From: an uncultured Lachnospiraceae bacterium
GTDB lineage: Bacteria > Bacillota > Clostridia > Lachnospirales > Lachnospiraceae
NCBI GenBank assembly: GCA_946414885.1
Contig: CAMKQH010000003.1
Span: 109,374 to 173,373, forward strand
Reading direction: 5' to 3'
DNA length: 64,000 bases
Shown piece after piece: positions 17,408 through 25,843 of the stretch (its first letter is position 1; each line of letters starts with the position of its first letter). A model generated the notes under the pieces. It was given only the letters and a program-made list of their open reading frames with translations. It was not told the DNA's origin and ran no database searches. The translations under genes were made by a program, and so were the position numbers.

Positions 17408-18688
17408 ATGGCAGATAATCAAGTTTTACTGCAATATGAAAGTGGTCTTTTGATTCCTTTCAATTTTGCATTATTTCTGATCCTTTGGGGATTAGTTTTT
17501 GCGATCGTAATGGATCCGTATCTAAAGAAATGGCAGCGCAGCATACTGTTGGCCGTGTCAGTTGTCGTTGCCAGTCTTATCCTGCAGGGACAACTGGACA
17601 CCTATTTTGGAATTTTCAAGATATCGCGATTAGGGCGGATCTTGTTGGCCGCATACGGCTATCAGATGCGACCCTTGGTGGTTGCGATGTTTATCCGGCT
17701 TTTGGATCCAGAGAGAAAGAAAAAGTGGATTTGGGTGCTTGTGATCATCAACGCCCTTCTCTATGCGACGGCGCCCTTTTCCGGAATCACTTTTTCGTTT
17801 ACGGAGGATCTGCATTTTGTTCGCGGACCGTTGGGATATAGTTGTTACGTGATCAGTCTGGCATTGTTGCTCTGTCTTTTAGGACTGTCGATCTATAAGT
17901 TTGGCCGTACCAAAAGATGGGAGACCGTGACGCCGATCGGGATTGTTGTTTTAATCCTTGGAGCGGTTGCCATGGATTACATAGTGTCTGACGCACAGTG
18001 GATCAGTTATCTGACCATTTCCATGGTCTGCAGTTGCGTTTTCTTTTATATTTGGATTCACGTACAGTTCGCCAGGGAGCATGACCGGGCGCTCAAGGCG
18101 GAGCAGGAGGTGCAATTCAAAATTGCGCAGGTGCAGCCCCATTTCCTGTACAGCGTGTTATCTACGATCCAGTCGCTTTGCATGTCGGATCCTGATAAGG
18201 CGCGGGAGGTGACGGAGCGGTTTGGCACCTATCTGCAGCAGAACAATGATTCACTGAACGCTGATCAGCTGATACCCTTTAGCAAAGAGTTGGAACATAC
18301 GAAAACCTACGTAGATCTGGAGATGGAGCGTTTTCCGAATTTCCGTGTTGAGTATGACGTGAAGGAAGAGGATTTTCTTTTGCCGGCGCTGTCACTTCAA
18401 CCGCTTGTTGAGAATGCAATCCGCCAGGATGAACGCGTTCGTGAGGCGGGCCTCATCAGGGTGAGTGCCAGCAAGGAAGGAGAGTATTACGAAGTGATCG
18501 TATGGGATAACGGTACGGGCTTCCAGAATGGATCCGCTCACGTAAGCGATCCCCTGCACATTGACGTGAAGAACGTGAGGGAGAGGATCGTGAATATGTG
18601 CGGCGGTACGATGGAGATGGAAACGTTCCCGACGGATGGCACGATCGTAACGATCAAAATTCCGGTAAAGAAATCGAAGTCATCATAA
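17408..18688 (+). CDS. LytS/YesM-type sensor histidine kinase (orphan)
   Basis: About 426 residues from ATG 17408 (GGGGTGG 5 nt before); upstream in-frame starts reach 17324. There are about seven transmembrane helices, a short linker, a His_kinase region with the phosphoacceptor H245 in QVQPHFLYSVLS, and an HATPase domain with N-box LVENAI, G-box WDNGTGF and a C-terminal DGTIVTIKIP strand. The sequence QPHFLYSV replaces the usual QPHFLYNT/NS. No response regulator gene is adjacent, so the partner must be elsewhere. Confidence 0.8.
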   Translation: MADNQVLLQYESGLLIPFNFALFLILWGLVFAIVMDPYLKKWQRSILLAVSVVVASLILQGQLDTYFGIFKISRLGRILLAAYGYQMRPLVVAMFIRLLDPERKKKWIWVLVIINALLYATAPFSGITFSFTEDLHFVRGPLGYSCYVISLALLLCLLGLSIYKFGRTKRWETVTPIGIVVLILGAVAMDYIVSDAQWISYLTISMVCSCVFFYIWIHVQFAREHDRALKAEQEVQFKIAQVQPHFLYSVLSTIQSLCMSDPDKAREVTERFGTYLQQNNDSLNADQLIPFSKELEHTKTYVDLEMERFPNFRVEYDVKEEDFLLPALSLQPLVENAIRQDERVREAGLIRVSASKEGEYYEVIVWDNGTGFQNGSAHVSDPLHIDVKNVRERIVNMCGGTMEMETFPTDGTIVTIKIPVKKSKSS

Positions 18689-18710
18689 AAAATGCATATT
18701 TGTCGTATGG

Positions 18711-18739
18711 AAACGGGTGGCAACGCGCCACCCGTTTTT
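18711..18739 (+). terminator. Rho-independent terminator after the sensor kinase
   Basis: Perfect 11-bp stem AAACGGGTGGC (18711-18721) / GCCACCCGTTT (18727-18737) with a 5-nt loop and a T run. Confidence 0.9.
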
Positions 18740-18806
18740 GTTAGAATAAAATTAGTTACGTTTACCATGCAACGGAAGAAAAAACAATGGAATTGGAGGG
18801 AGAAAG

Positions 18807-19439
18807 GTGGAAAAACAGTTAAAGGTCTTGATGTTAAACGGAAGCCCCAGGGAGAATGGCAACATAGCTTTGGCATTTCGTGAGATGGAGCAGGTCTTTG
18901 AAGAAAATGGCGTCGCGTACGAGAATATTTTGTTGGGAAGAATGGACGTACGCGGATGTATCGCCTGCGAGACCTGCCGGAAGAACGGGAAATGTGTGTT
19001 TAATGACGTTGTGAACGAGCTAGCCGTGAAATTTGAGGAGGCGGACGGTCTTGTCATTGGCTCTCCCGTGTATTACGGATCGGCCAACGGCACGATCATG
19101 TCGGCCCTGCAAAGACTCTTTTACAGTACGCACTTTGACAAGAGTCTAAAGGTTGGGGCGAGCGTTGTCAGCGCCCGCCGCTCGGGATGTACCGCAACCT
19201 TTGACGAACTCAATAAATTCTTTACGCTCTGTAACATGCCCGTCGCCACCAGCCAGTATTGGAACAACATTTACGGTTGGGAGCCCGGAGAGGGCAGCGT
19301 TGATGACGAGGGCAGGCAGGTGATGCGCGTTCTTGCGAGAAACATGACCTTCCTCATGAAGAGCATCGCCCTTGGGAAACAGGAGATCGGCCTGCCTAAG
19401 GAGGAAACGCCTCGCGTATGGACGAATTTTACGCGATGA
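18807..19439 (+). CDS. NADPH-dependent FMN reductase / iron-sulfur flavoprotein-like
   Basis: A 210-residue flavodoxin-fold protein starting at GTG 18807 after GGAGGGAGAAAGG. The FMN-binding loop is LNGSPRENGNIA, and the flavin ring contact region is IGSPVYYGSANG. The CIACETCRKNGKC segment matches the compact cysteine motif of archaeal/clostridial iron-sulfur flavoproteins, which bind a 4Fe-4S cluster. It probably works in redox balance or oxidative stress. Monocistronic, with a terminator on both sides. Confidence 0.85.
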   Translation: MEKQLKVLMLNGSPRENGNIALAFREMEQVFEENGVAYENILLGRMDVRGCIACETCRKNGKCVFNDVVNELAVKFEEADGLVIGSPVYYGSANGTIMSALQRLFYSTHFDKSLKVGASVVSARRSGCTATFDELNKFFTLCNMPVATSQYWNNIYGWEPGEGSVDDEGRQVMRVLARNMTFLMKSIALGKQEIGLPKEETPRVWTNFTR

Positions 19440-19443
19440 ATAA

Positions 19444-19494
19444 CAACGCCAAGGGGTGGCCGAAAGGATTTCGCATTCCCTTGGCGTTGCTTTT
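19444..19494 (+). terminator. Rho-independent terminator
   Basis: Twelve-bp stem CAACGCCAAGGG (19444-19455) / CCCTTGGCGTTG (19478-19489), with an inner CGAAA/TTTCG hairpin in the loop, then CTTTTT. Its T tail forms the -35 of the next promoter. Confidence 0.85.
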
Positions 19495-19515
19495 TCCCGC
19501 GGGTTCCCATATAAT
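19487..19515 (+). promoter_or_regulatory. Promoter of the YitT-family gene
   Basis: TTGCTT (19487-19492), 17-nt spacer and perfect TATAAT (19510-19515). The -35 overlaps the 3' arm and T tail of the preceding terminator. A TTACGTAA palindrome lies at 19529-19536, about 15 nt after the -10. Confidence 0.75.
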
Positions 19516-19557
19516 GAATATAAGGTCTGTTACGTAAAGCGAATAGGGTGGTAGTGA

Positions 19558-20418
19558 ATGATGAGTGAAGATAAGGAAATGGTTTCCAAAAGAATCGAAG
19601 AATTTTTCTCCTGCCTCTTGATTTCGACGGGCGCATTGCTCGCAAGTTTTTCCGTGGTCTGCATCTTGATCCCGAATGACGCGATCGATTACGGAACGGC
19701 AGGCATAGCGATCATTTTGAGCAAGCTGACGCACTGGAACCTCTCGGCATGTGTTGCAGGCGTATTTCTGCCCTTTATCGTCGCAGGCTTTCTGATCCTG
19801 GGAAAGAGATTTGGCGTGAAGGCGCTGCTAGGCTCGGCCGTGTACACCGTGGGCATCGCCGTCTTTGAGAAGATACCGTTTGAACTCAATACCGAGCATT
19901 TCCTGGCGGTCGTGTTTGGCGGCGCCATCCTTGGCGCGGGACTTTCACTCATCCTAAAAAACGGCGGTTGCATTGACGGCTCAGAAATCTTTGCCAACAT
20001 TGTCGTGAAAAAAATCTCTGACAAAACGGGGAAGAACTTTAGCATGACTTACCTGCTCATCGGATTTAACGCCTGCGTGTATGCGGCAGTATTTCTGTTG
20101 ATCAACCGCAATGCAGCCCTGATGAGCCTTCTCGTTTACGTTGTTGCTACCTCCATCATCAACCACTTTACGGATCATTATGAGGCGATCAAGCAGGTGA
20201 CCATCATCACGAAGGAGCCTGACAAGCTCGTGAAGGCCATCAAGGAGGAACTCAACAAGACCTGTACCATCATGAATTCTTATGGCGCCATTGCCGGAGA
20301 GAATAAAACGCTCATCTGTTACGTCAACTATTTTGAATTACCGAAAATGAAGGAGATCATCGCGAAAAACAAAGGAACCTTTAGCACCGTATCCACGATT
20401 GATGAAATTTTGAGATAA
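19558..20418 (+). CDS. YitT family membrane protein (DUF2179 domain)
   Basis: A 286-residue protein with five or six transmembrane helices in the first 200 residues and a C-terminal cytoplasmic DUF2179 domain (QVTIITKEPDKLVKAIKEEL...). The GTAGIAIILSKLTHW segment and the NGGCIDGSEIFA motif are typical of YitT. Start ATG 19558 or 19561. Function in this family is poorly known. Confidence 0.85.
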   Translation: MMSEDKEMVSKRIEEFFSCLLISTGALLASFSVVCILIPNDAIDYGTAGIAIILSKLTHWNLSACVAGVFLPFIVAGFLILGKRFGVKALLGSAVYTVGIAVFEKIPFELNTEHFLAVVFGGAILGAGLSLILKNGGCIDGSEIFANIVVKKISDKTGKNFSMTYLLIGFNACVYAAVFLLINRNAALMSLLVYVVATSIINHFTDHYEAIKQVTIITKEPDKLVKAIKEELNKTCTIMNSYGAIAGENKTLICYVNYFELPKMKEIIAKNKGTFSTVSTIDEILR

Positions 20419-20449
20419 AAACTTTTTGAGATAAAATTATAAAAAGGCA

Positions 20450-20507
20450 TTGACAAGTATCCGCAAACTTGGTAATATGTCCGTAAAGACATCCGCAAAC
20501 TTGGTAA
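20450..20507 (+). promoter_or_regulatory. Promoter with direct-repeat operator, DUF6442/XRE operon
   Basis: TTGACA (20450-20455), 17-nt spacer and TAATAT (20473-20478). A 17-bp exact repeat ATCCGCAAACTTGGTAA occurs at 20459-20475, spanning spacer and -10, and at 20491-20507, just before the AAAGGAGG RBS; the period is 32 bp, three helical turns. This fits cooperative binding by the XRE protein encoded by the operon. Confidence 0.75.
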
Positions 20508-20518
20508 AGGAGGCAACC

Positions 20519-20842
20519 ATGGGAGAGCAAGACATTTTAAAAGCAGCCCAGGCGCAGGCGTCGAAAACGGGCGAATTTGAGAAAGAGACAAGTAACAAAG
20601 CAATGGCGGGAGCCATCGGCGTTGCAATGATCGCAATGATCGTGATGGTTGTTGCGGAATTCCTGATTTATCGCAAGATTGATCTTGGGAAACCGGCACT
20701 TTTGGCGCTCATCACCTGCTTTGTGGAATTGCATCAGGGTCGGAAGTTACAGAAAAAGCAACAAGTTGTCAGGGGCGTGGTGGAAGCCATTGTCGCAGCC
20801 TTATTATTAATTTTATACGTGGGGGCGTTTTTCAGAAGATGA
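20519..20842 (+). CDS. DUF6442 family membrane protein
   Basis: A 107-residue protein from ATG 20519 (AAAGGAGG upstream). It has an N-terminal acidic helix (EQDILKAAQAQASKTGEFEKE) then two or three hydrophobic segments. It is translationally coupled (ATGA overlap) with the downstream XRE regulator, an arrangement common in Clostridia. Function unknown. Confidence 0.75.
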   Translation: MGEQDILKAAQAQASKTGEFEKETSNKAMAGAIGVAMIAMIVMVVAEFLIYRKIDLGKPALLALITCFVELHQGRKLQKKQQVVRGVVEAIVAALLLILYVGAFFRR

Positions 20843-21054
20843 ATTCACATTTACAATTAAAAAATAAGATTAAAGAACTGAGACAGGCCAAGGGTTATTC
20901 CCAGACAAAGCTGGCGGAGGAAGTCGGTACGACGCAGAATACCATTAGCTCGCTGGAAACGGGGCAGTATTCCCCTTCCGCATATCTGTCGGGCCTGATC
21001 TGCATTGCACTCGGATGCAAATGGGAAGAGTGCTTTTATTACGAGGTAAGCTAA
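20839..21054 (+). CDS. Small XRE-family transcriptional regulator
   Basis: A 71-residue Cro/C1 helix-turn-helix protein of the YozG-like kind: IKELRQAKGYSQTKLAEEVG then TTQNTISSLETGQYSPSAYL. Overlaps the DUF6442 gene by 4 nt. It probably binds the repeats on the operon promoter. Confidence 0.9.
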   Translation: MNSHLQLKNKIKELRQAKGYSQTKLAEEVGTTQNTISSLETGQYSPSAYLSGLICIALGCKWEECFYYEVS

Positions 21055-21090
21055 GGCTTATAAAAATTTCATATTAAAGGAGTACTAAGC

Positions 21091-21357
21091 ATGGCAGGAT
21101 TTGGATTTGATTCCGAAACGCTGAGGGCAGCAGGAGCAGCGGACGAAGCCTACGTCGTTCTTCAGGTTGTGCTGACGGAGAAACTGTTTGGTGCAGGCTC
21201 TGGGGTGTCTAGCCTCACCAATCTCCAAAGGGCAATCAATGAGCAGGTGGCAAAGGGCTACCGGCTGCACACGATCTCGACGACCTCGTCCGGGACCAAG
21301 GGTTTCCTTGGCGGTGACAAAATCCAGGCGACCATGGTGTTTGAGAAGCTTTATTGA
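21091..21357 (+). CDS. DUF4177-like small protein
   Basis: An 88-residue protein. The segment LTNLQRAINEQVAKGYRLHTIS followed by a short loop and ATMVFEK resembles the DUF4177 beta-alpha-beta fold, where a helix ends in EGW/GYR before the last strands. AAAGGAGT precedes the ATG. Function unknown. Confidence 0.65.
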   Translation: MAGFGFDSETLRAAGAADEAYVVLQVVLTEKLFGAGSGVSSLTNLQRAINEQVAKGYRLHTISTTSSGTKGFLGGDKIQATMVFEKLY

Positions 21358-21391
21358 TCAGCCATGAGAACTGTCATATCGTAAAGCAATT

Positions 21392-21416
21392 ACGGCAGGA
21401 AGCATATTTCTGCCGT
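21392..21416 (+). terminator. Hairpin, possible weak terminator
   Basis: ACGGCAG (21392-21398) / CTGCCGT (21410-21416), extended inward by GAA/TTT pairs to ten pairs with a 5-nt loop. The following sequence TGTTGTG is only moderately T-rich. Confidence 0.5.
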
Positions 21417-21463
21417 TGTTGTGATTCCTGTCATTTTCAATCATAGAGAAATGAGATAGCAGA

Positions 21464-21874
21464 ATGAAAACAATCAGAGTTGTGGCAGCAGTCATAAGAT
21501 CCATTAATCCCGAGGGAAGGCCCGTAATCTTTGCTACCCAGCGGGGATACGGGGAATTCAAGGATGGATGGGAGTTCCCGGGTGGGAAGATCGAACCGGG
21601 AGAGACGCCAAAGGAGGCATTAATCAGAGAAATCCGGGAAGAATTGGGGACGGAGATTTCCGTCGGAGAGAAGATCATGACGGTAGAGCATGACTATCCG
21701 GAATTTCATTTGTCCATGGACTGCTTTTGGTGTGAGGTGCGGAAAGGAAACCTGGAACTGCGTGAGCATGAGGCGGCAAGGTGGCTGACTGCAGAGACGC
21801 TGGAGGACGTGGACTGGCTTCCCGCGGACGTGGAATTGATAAGGCAGCTGCGCAATAAACTGGCGTTGAACTAG
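21464..21874 (+). CDS. MutT-type Nudix hydrolase (8-oxo-dGTPase-like)
   Basis: A 136-residue protein with a complete Nudix box beginning GGKIEPGE and ending IREIREELGT. The EFPGGKIE form and short length fit MutT-like (deoxy)nucleoside triphosphate pyrophosphohydrolases that remove oxidised nucleotides. The C-terminal WLTAETLEDVDWLPAD segment is also typical. It follows a weak hairpin. Confidence 0.88.
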   Translation: MKTIRVVAAVIRSINPEGRPVIFATQRGYGEFKDGWEFPGGKIEPGETPKEALIREIREELGTEISVGEKIMTVEHDYPEFHLSMDCFWCEVRKGNLELREHEAARWLTAETLEDVDWLPADVELIRQLRNKLALN

Positions 21875-21950
21875 CGTGATAAGACGAATTTACATGCCGG
21901 CAAATGGAAAGACGTGAGAATGTTTTGGAAAGGCAAGTGGAGGGCGATAG

Positions 21951-23345
21951 ATGACGCATCGACAGATTTTTAAGGAAATATACGGAGACAACAAGAGGTA
22001 TCTGTTTGCCTGCCTGACGGCATTCCTCTTATTCTCCGTACTTGCGTTTGGCGGAGGAGGCATAGCCCAGGCTGAGGCATTGGATGCGCAAGGAACGGCG
22101 AACGCCCTTGGCGGAAGCTTTGGAAAGACAATGGCGCCGGTGATCGGGACGGGGTATTTCGCAGGCATTGACACGTCTTGGGTTATGGTGATCCTAAGTG
22201 CCGTTTCGCTCAGCGTCTCGGCCGGGAAGGGCCTTGGACTTGCAGGATTTGACAAGCTGTCGGGCTTTTCCTTCGGAATCTTCGAGAACACCTACGTCAG
22301 CACGTTTCTGCTGGTATGGTACGGTTTGCCTTTGCTTCTCAAGGCATTTAGCAAGACGTATGCGGCTGGACTGGCTTTGGAAAACCTGTTGAAGAAATGG
22401 AACGGCGTAGTGATGGCGGTGATCGCTTCTTCGCAGATGGTTGCAAACGTATCGCCGAAGGCAACCGTCAATGCGGCATCCATAGGCGCAGCAGCATTTT
22501 CCGTCAAGGGAGCTTTGCCGCAGTGGGCCATGGTTTTGGGTTGCTTTTGCGTCCTTGTGATCACCATGTCCCTGTATTTCTTAATGCGTTATTTATTCGC
22601 ATTGATCGACATTGTGGCTGTTCCGGTCTGCACGTTTGTGCCTTTTGTTTCGTTCCTTTTGGGCTTTGGAAAGTTATTCCTCGTTGTGGTGGCGTTCTTG
22701 ACGGCCATGTTCATGCCGGCGGTATTTTTCGTATTCTTCCTGTTCACGGTGGCGATGGCACTTCTTTTGTTCCGCCAGGCTTACCTTGCGAGCAGGTACT
22801 TTAACAACGTATTCGCAAAACCCCTCTTCCGAAAGATTTTTGGCGGTTACAAAACCGATTACCCGCTGGTCGCAAAGAGGATCCCCGCCAAGATCAGAAA
22901 ACAATTGGATGGCGTGAACGTTGAGCTGGCAATCCCCGTATATCTCCAGAAGAAGCTCAACGGAACAAAGAAGATGCCCATGTTTGACCGCTGGTGGCTG
23001 ATCTCGTCCGGCGGACGCACGCTCCTCATGAAGCCCATGTTTGGAAAGAAGGATTGCTGGCGGATCCCGCTGGTGAACGTTCCCGAGCGTAAGGTCTTTA
23101 TCAATCAGTTCATTTTCTACTATGAGGTATTTAACCTAAGCGGGCCGGAAACAAATCTGACCAACGTGTTCAAGCGCGTGCCAAAGCAGTATCACGTGGT
23201 GTTTAGTAAGGAATATTTCCATCGTTATCAAGACATTAAGCGCATTACCGGCTTTACGGATTTTGCGGAGTATCGCACTTCCCTGATGCAAAAAAGACCC
23301 CAGGCGCAGCAGGCCGGGGGCTGGGGACAGCAAGTGAGATATTAG
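21951..23345 (+). CDS. Large multi-pass membrane protein of unknown function
   Basis: A 464-residue protein with a GGAGGGCG RBS. The first helix ends with AFGGGGIAQAEA, like a signal sequence. There are about six further hydrophobic segments up to residue 270, then a basic cytoplasmic region of about 190 residues (KRIPAKIRKQLDG..., KRPQAQQAGGWGQQ at the end). Not recognised. Its last bases overlap the end of the convergent EIIC gene by 4 nt. Confidence 0.7.
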   Translation: MTHRQIFKEIYGDNKRYLFACLTAFLLFSVLAFGGGGIAQAEALDAQGTANALGGSFGKTMAPVIGTGYFAGIDTSWVMVILSAVSLSVSAGKGLGLAGFDKLSGFSFGIFENTYVSTFLLVWYGLPLLLKAFSKTYAAGLALENLLKKWNGVVMAVIASSQMVANVSPKATVNAASIGAAAFSVKGALPQWAMVLGCFCVLVITMSLYFLMRYLFALIDIVAVPVCTFVPFVSFLLGFGKLFLVVVAFLTAMFMPAVFFVFFLFTVAMALLLFRQAYLASRYFNNVFAKPLFRKIFGGYKTDYPLVAKRIPAKIRKQLDGVNVELAIPVYLQKKLNGTKKMPMFDRWWLISSGGRTLLMKPMFGKKDCWRIPLVNVPERKVFINQFIFYYEVFNLSGPETNLTNVFKRVPKQYHVVFSKEYFHRYQDIKRITGFTDFAEYRTSLMQKRPQAQQAGGWGQQVRY

Positions 23346-24448
23346 GATAACTGTTTTTTCTGGGCCATGGTCAGAAGGAATGCGATCGGGAAAGCAATGA
23401 CCATGGACAGAAGGAATGCGGCAAAGCCGGGACCAACGTAGGCGACGCAGGTGACAAAGCTCGGGAATGCAAAGGAACTGCACTGCGCGCCCGCGAAACC
23501 TGCGATGCCGCCGCCAACGGCACCTGCGATGCAGGCGGAGAGCATGGCGCGCGGCTTGCTGACGGTCACGCCAAACAGCGCAGGCTCCGTGACGCCCAGG
23601 GCGCAGGAGAAGGCTGCCTGGAAGCAGATGCTTTTCTGCTTCTTGTCCTTGGCGATCAGAGCGAGGGCAAGGGATGCGCCGCATTGCCCGTAGACGGCAC
23701 CGCCAAGCAGGGGCAGGATGGTGTCGAAACCGTTTGCCGCGATCGCGTTGATGCAGACGGGCACGATGCTCCAGTGAGCGCCAAGGAAGACCATGGGCTG
23801 GATGAAGAAGCCCATAAATACGCCGGCGACGGTTGGATTCCAATAGTATAATACGTAAAAGATTTTCGTTAAGAGATCTCCGATCCAGCCACCCATGGGA
23901 CCAAAGAGCAGGAAGGTGACGGGTAGCACGATCAGAGCACAGATTAACGGTTTTAGGAAGCCCTTGAGAGATTCCGGAAGGAATTTTTCACAGGGCTTTT
24001 CTACAAAGTACAAAAGACCGACGGCGAGGATCACCGGGATCACGCTGGAATGGTAGATCGCCGGCTGGATTGGGAGACCCAGAAAGCTTAATCCCTGGTT
24101 GTTTTCCAAAACGGCGACAATGTCGGGATAGAGCATGGCCACGGGGATCAGCAGCGAAATGAAGGGATCCGTGTTCCATTGCTTCGATGCCGTTAAGGCC
24201 AGAAAGAATGGCAGGAAGTAGAAGAATCCGTCAGATGCGGCGTAGAAGACGGCATAAAGGCCGCTTTGGGTGGAGAGTACGCCGAAATTGACCAGCAAAA
24301 TGAGGATGCTCTTTAGAATGCTGGCGGCAGTAAGGCAGCCGATGATGGGCAGAAATAAGCCCGTGATCTGGCTGATGACTTTTTTATATCCTGATTCTTT
24401 TGTGGCTTCTGCGGAGTTTGCGGAAGCAGTACTGGTTGATTTCTTCAC
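23342..24448 (-). CDS. PTS EIIC permease, glucose/beta-glucoside superfamily (stand-alone)
   Basis: A 368-residue EIIC protein, about ten transmembrane segments. Family marks include FLPIIGCLTAASILKSIL near the N-terminus, a central GAHWSIVPV motif and a C-terminal GVTEPALFGVT motif that binds sugar and accepts the phosphate relay. The usual fused EIIB (with its cysteine) and EIIA domains are absent and no gene for them is adjacent, so it depends on subunits from elsewhere or has another role. The start is probably GTG 24448. It begins 11 nt after a reverse transcriptase gene on the same strand. Confidence 0.85.
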   Translation of the reverse strand: MKKSTSTASANSAEATKESGYKKVISQITGLFLPIIGCLTAASILKSILILLVNFGVLSTQSGLYAVFYAASDGFFYFLPFFLALTASKQWNTDPFISLLIPVAMLYPDIVAVLENNQGLSFLGLPIQPAIYHSSVIPVILAVGLLYFVEKPCEKFLPESLKGFLKPLICALIVLPVTFLLFGPMGGWIGDLLTKIFYVLYYWNPTVAGVFMGFFIQPMVFLGAHWSIVPVCINAIAANGFDTILPLLGGAVYGQCGASLALALIAKDKKQKSICFQAAFSCALGVTEPALFGVTVSKPRAMLSACIAGAVGGGIAGFAGAQCSSFAFPSFVTCVAYVGPGFAAFLLSMVIAFPIAFLLTMAQKKQLS

Positions 24449-24459
24449 GGTTTGTAATC

Positions 24460-25779
24460 CTATTCTTTATCAATATTTTTGTGATGCAGTCCGTTACGGA
24501 CGGCCGAATGCTCTTTTGAAAATTGATGGTAGGCATTCACCAGGGTTTGGTATCCCAGGGCCTTTAGGTCTTCATAGCGCGCGTTGTACTTGGCTTTTGT
24601 GTGCTTTCCCGTGAGCAAGGTGCGGATGCACTCCTGTGCGTAAAGGTCGATGACGTGGAGGCTTTCCGTGACGGTGAGTGTCGGGAAATACCAATAGCTC
24701 CAGGAGAGATCATTCTCCACGGGGCTTTCCAAGAGCTTGCGGTGGAAGGTGCGGATAAAAGCCTTTGCCGGCTTTTCACCCAAAAGGTCGTTTCGTTTTT
24801 GCCAGCGCTGCAGGGCCCTCACCTTGCGGCGCATTTTTTTCTTGATCTTTTCGACGGAGACGGGGGATACGTCCACCTGACCATCCCGTACGTAAAAGCC
24901 CAGGAAGAGAAAACCTTCTTCCGGGGTGCGGAATTCTTCTTTCGCCGGATTGACGGCAAGGCCCTTTTTCGAAAGAAAACTCCAGATGGCATTGGCATGG
25001 CATTGGACTTCTTCCATGGAATCCCCGAAGACAATGACGTCATCGCTGTAACGGGCGTAGGGAATACCCTGGTCATAAAAGAACTGATCCATGTCGCGGA
25101 GATACAGGTTCGCGTAGAAGCAAGCCAGCGGCGTACCCGCCATGATGCCCTTTTGTTCCCGGATCAGATTGCTTTCGGCTGACTGGCCGCCCGTCACGCA
25201 AGGCTCCGTTAAAAGAGACTTTAGGAAGAAAAACAGCGTCGGATCGTCCTTTGTCACGGCTTCCAGTTCCGGAAGGAGTCTATCGATGGGGATGGAATTA
25301 AAGTAATTGCTGACGTCGACTTTATAGGAGTATTTCCGTCGTAAGTCTGGAATCTTATGGAGCCGCCGGATGGCGTCCTTGGCACTTCTGTTTGGGCGAA
25401 ATGAAAACAGGTTGTCGCAAAACAGTCCGTCATACTTTCGAAGAAGCAGATAGGTCAAAAGCTTTAGAACCAAGTTCTCCGCTTCCGGATAGGTATAGAC
25501 CACGCGCTTTTTCTGGGAGCTTTGCTTGCTGATGACGGATTTCCTGGGCAGGGGGAACTGTACGCCGGAGACCTTTTCCCTGGAAGCAGGAAAATGTTCA
25601 GCGGAAGCGGTTTGCCGGGAAGTGAGTTGCCGGATCTCCTCGCAGACGGGAAGGTACCCCTGCACGTCAATAAACTCCCGCAGGCTCTGGGCAGCAGCCC
25701 CTTGGCAGGCGAGAGACGTCTTATATGCATAAAATTTTTCCCAGACTTCCTGCTGGGAGAGGCTATCCAATAAAGACAT
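24460..25779 (-). CDS. Reverse transcriptase (RVT_1), group II-like, with C-terminal extension
   Basis: A 439-residue RNA-directed DNA polymerase. RT motifs in order: SFRPNRSAKDAIRRLH (about 126-141), catalytic KVDVSNYF with D155, QKGIMAGTPLACFYANLYL (209-227), catalytic YSDD at 244-247 where most group II-type enzymes have YADD, GLAVNPAKEEF (motif 6) and FLFLGFYV (motif 7). About 130 residues follow, maturase/thumb-like at first (KKMRRKVRALQRW...). No HNH endonuclease is visible. The retron NAxxH and VTG signatures are not found at their expected places. The RBS is GAGGG 7 nt before ATG 25779. A structured inverted-repeat element lies upstream and an EIIC gene downstream. The class is uncertain; immunity, repair and mobility are all possible. 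Confidence 0.88.
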   Translation of the reverse strand: MSLLDSLSQQEVWEKFYAYKTSLACQGAAAQSLREFIDVQGYLPVCEEIRQLTSRQTASAEHFPASREKVSGVQFPLPRKSVISKQSSQKKRVVYTYPEAENLVLKLLTYLLLRKYDGLFCDNLFSFRPNRSAKDAIRRLHKIPDLRRKYSYKVDVSNYFNSIPIDRLLPELEAVTKDDPTLFFFLKSLLTEPCVTGGQSAESNLIREQKGIMAGTPLACFYANLYLRDMDQFFYDQGIPYARYSDDVIVFGDSMEEVQCHANAIWSFLSKKGLAVNPAKEEFRTPEEGFLFLGFYVRDGQVDVSPVSVEKIKKKMRRKVRALQRWQKRNDLLGEKPAKAFIRTFHRKLLESPVENDLSWSYWYFPTLTVTESLHVIDLYAQECIRTLLTGKHTKAKYNARYEDLKALGYQTLVNAYHQFSKEHSAVRNGLHHKNIDKE

Positions 25780-25806
25780 TTCGGGACCCTCGGACGGCGT
25801 TTACCG

Positions 25807-25826
25807 AATCACGCGCACGCGTGGAT
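25807..25826 (-). other. Short hairpin in the RT leader
   Basis: On the + strand AATCACGCG, CA, CGCGTGGATT form a near-perfect stem with one bulge, between the 141-bp inverted-repeat element and the RT start. It could lie in the RT mRNA leader. Confidence 0.4.
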
Positions 25827-25843
25827 TAGATTGGTTACATATA

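Noticed and set aside
20459..20507. Direct repeats as a mini CRISPR
   Set aside because: Only two 17-bp copies, placed on a promoter with an XRE gene behind; no cas genes.
24460..25779. Calling the RT a retron
   Set aside because: Expected NAxxH and VTG motifs are not at the right places and the chain is longer than most retron RTs; the class is left open.
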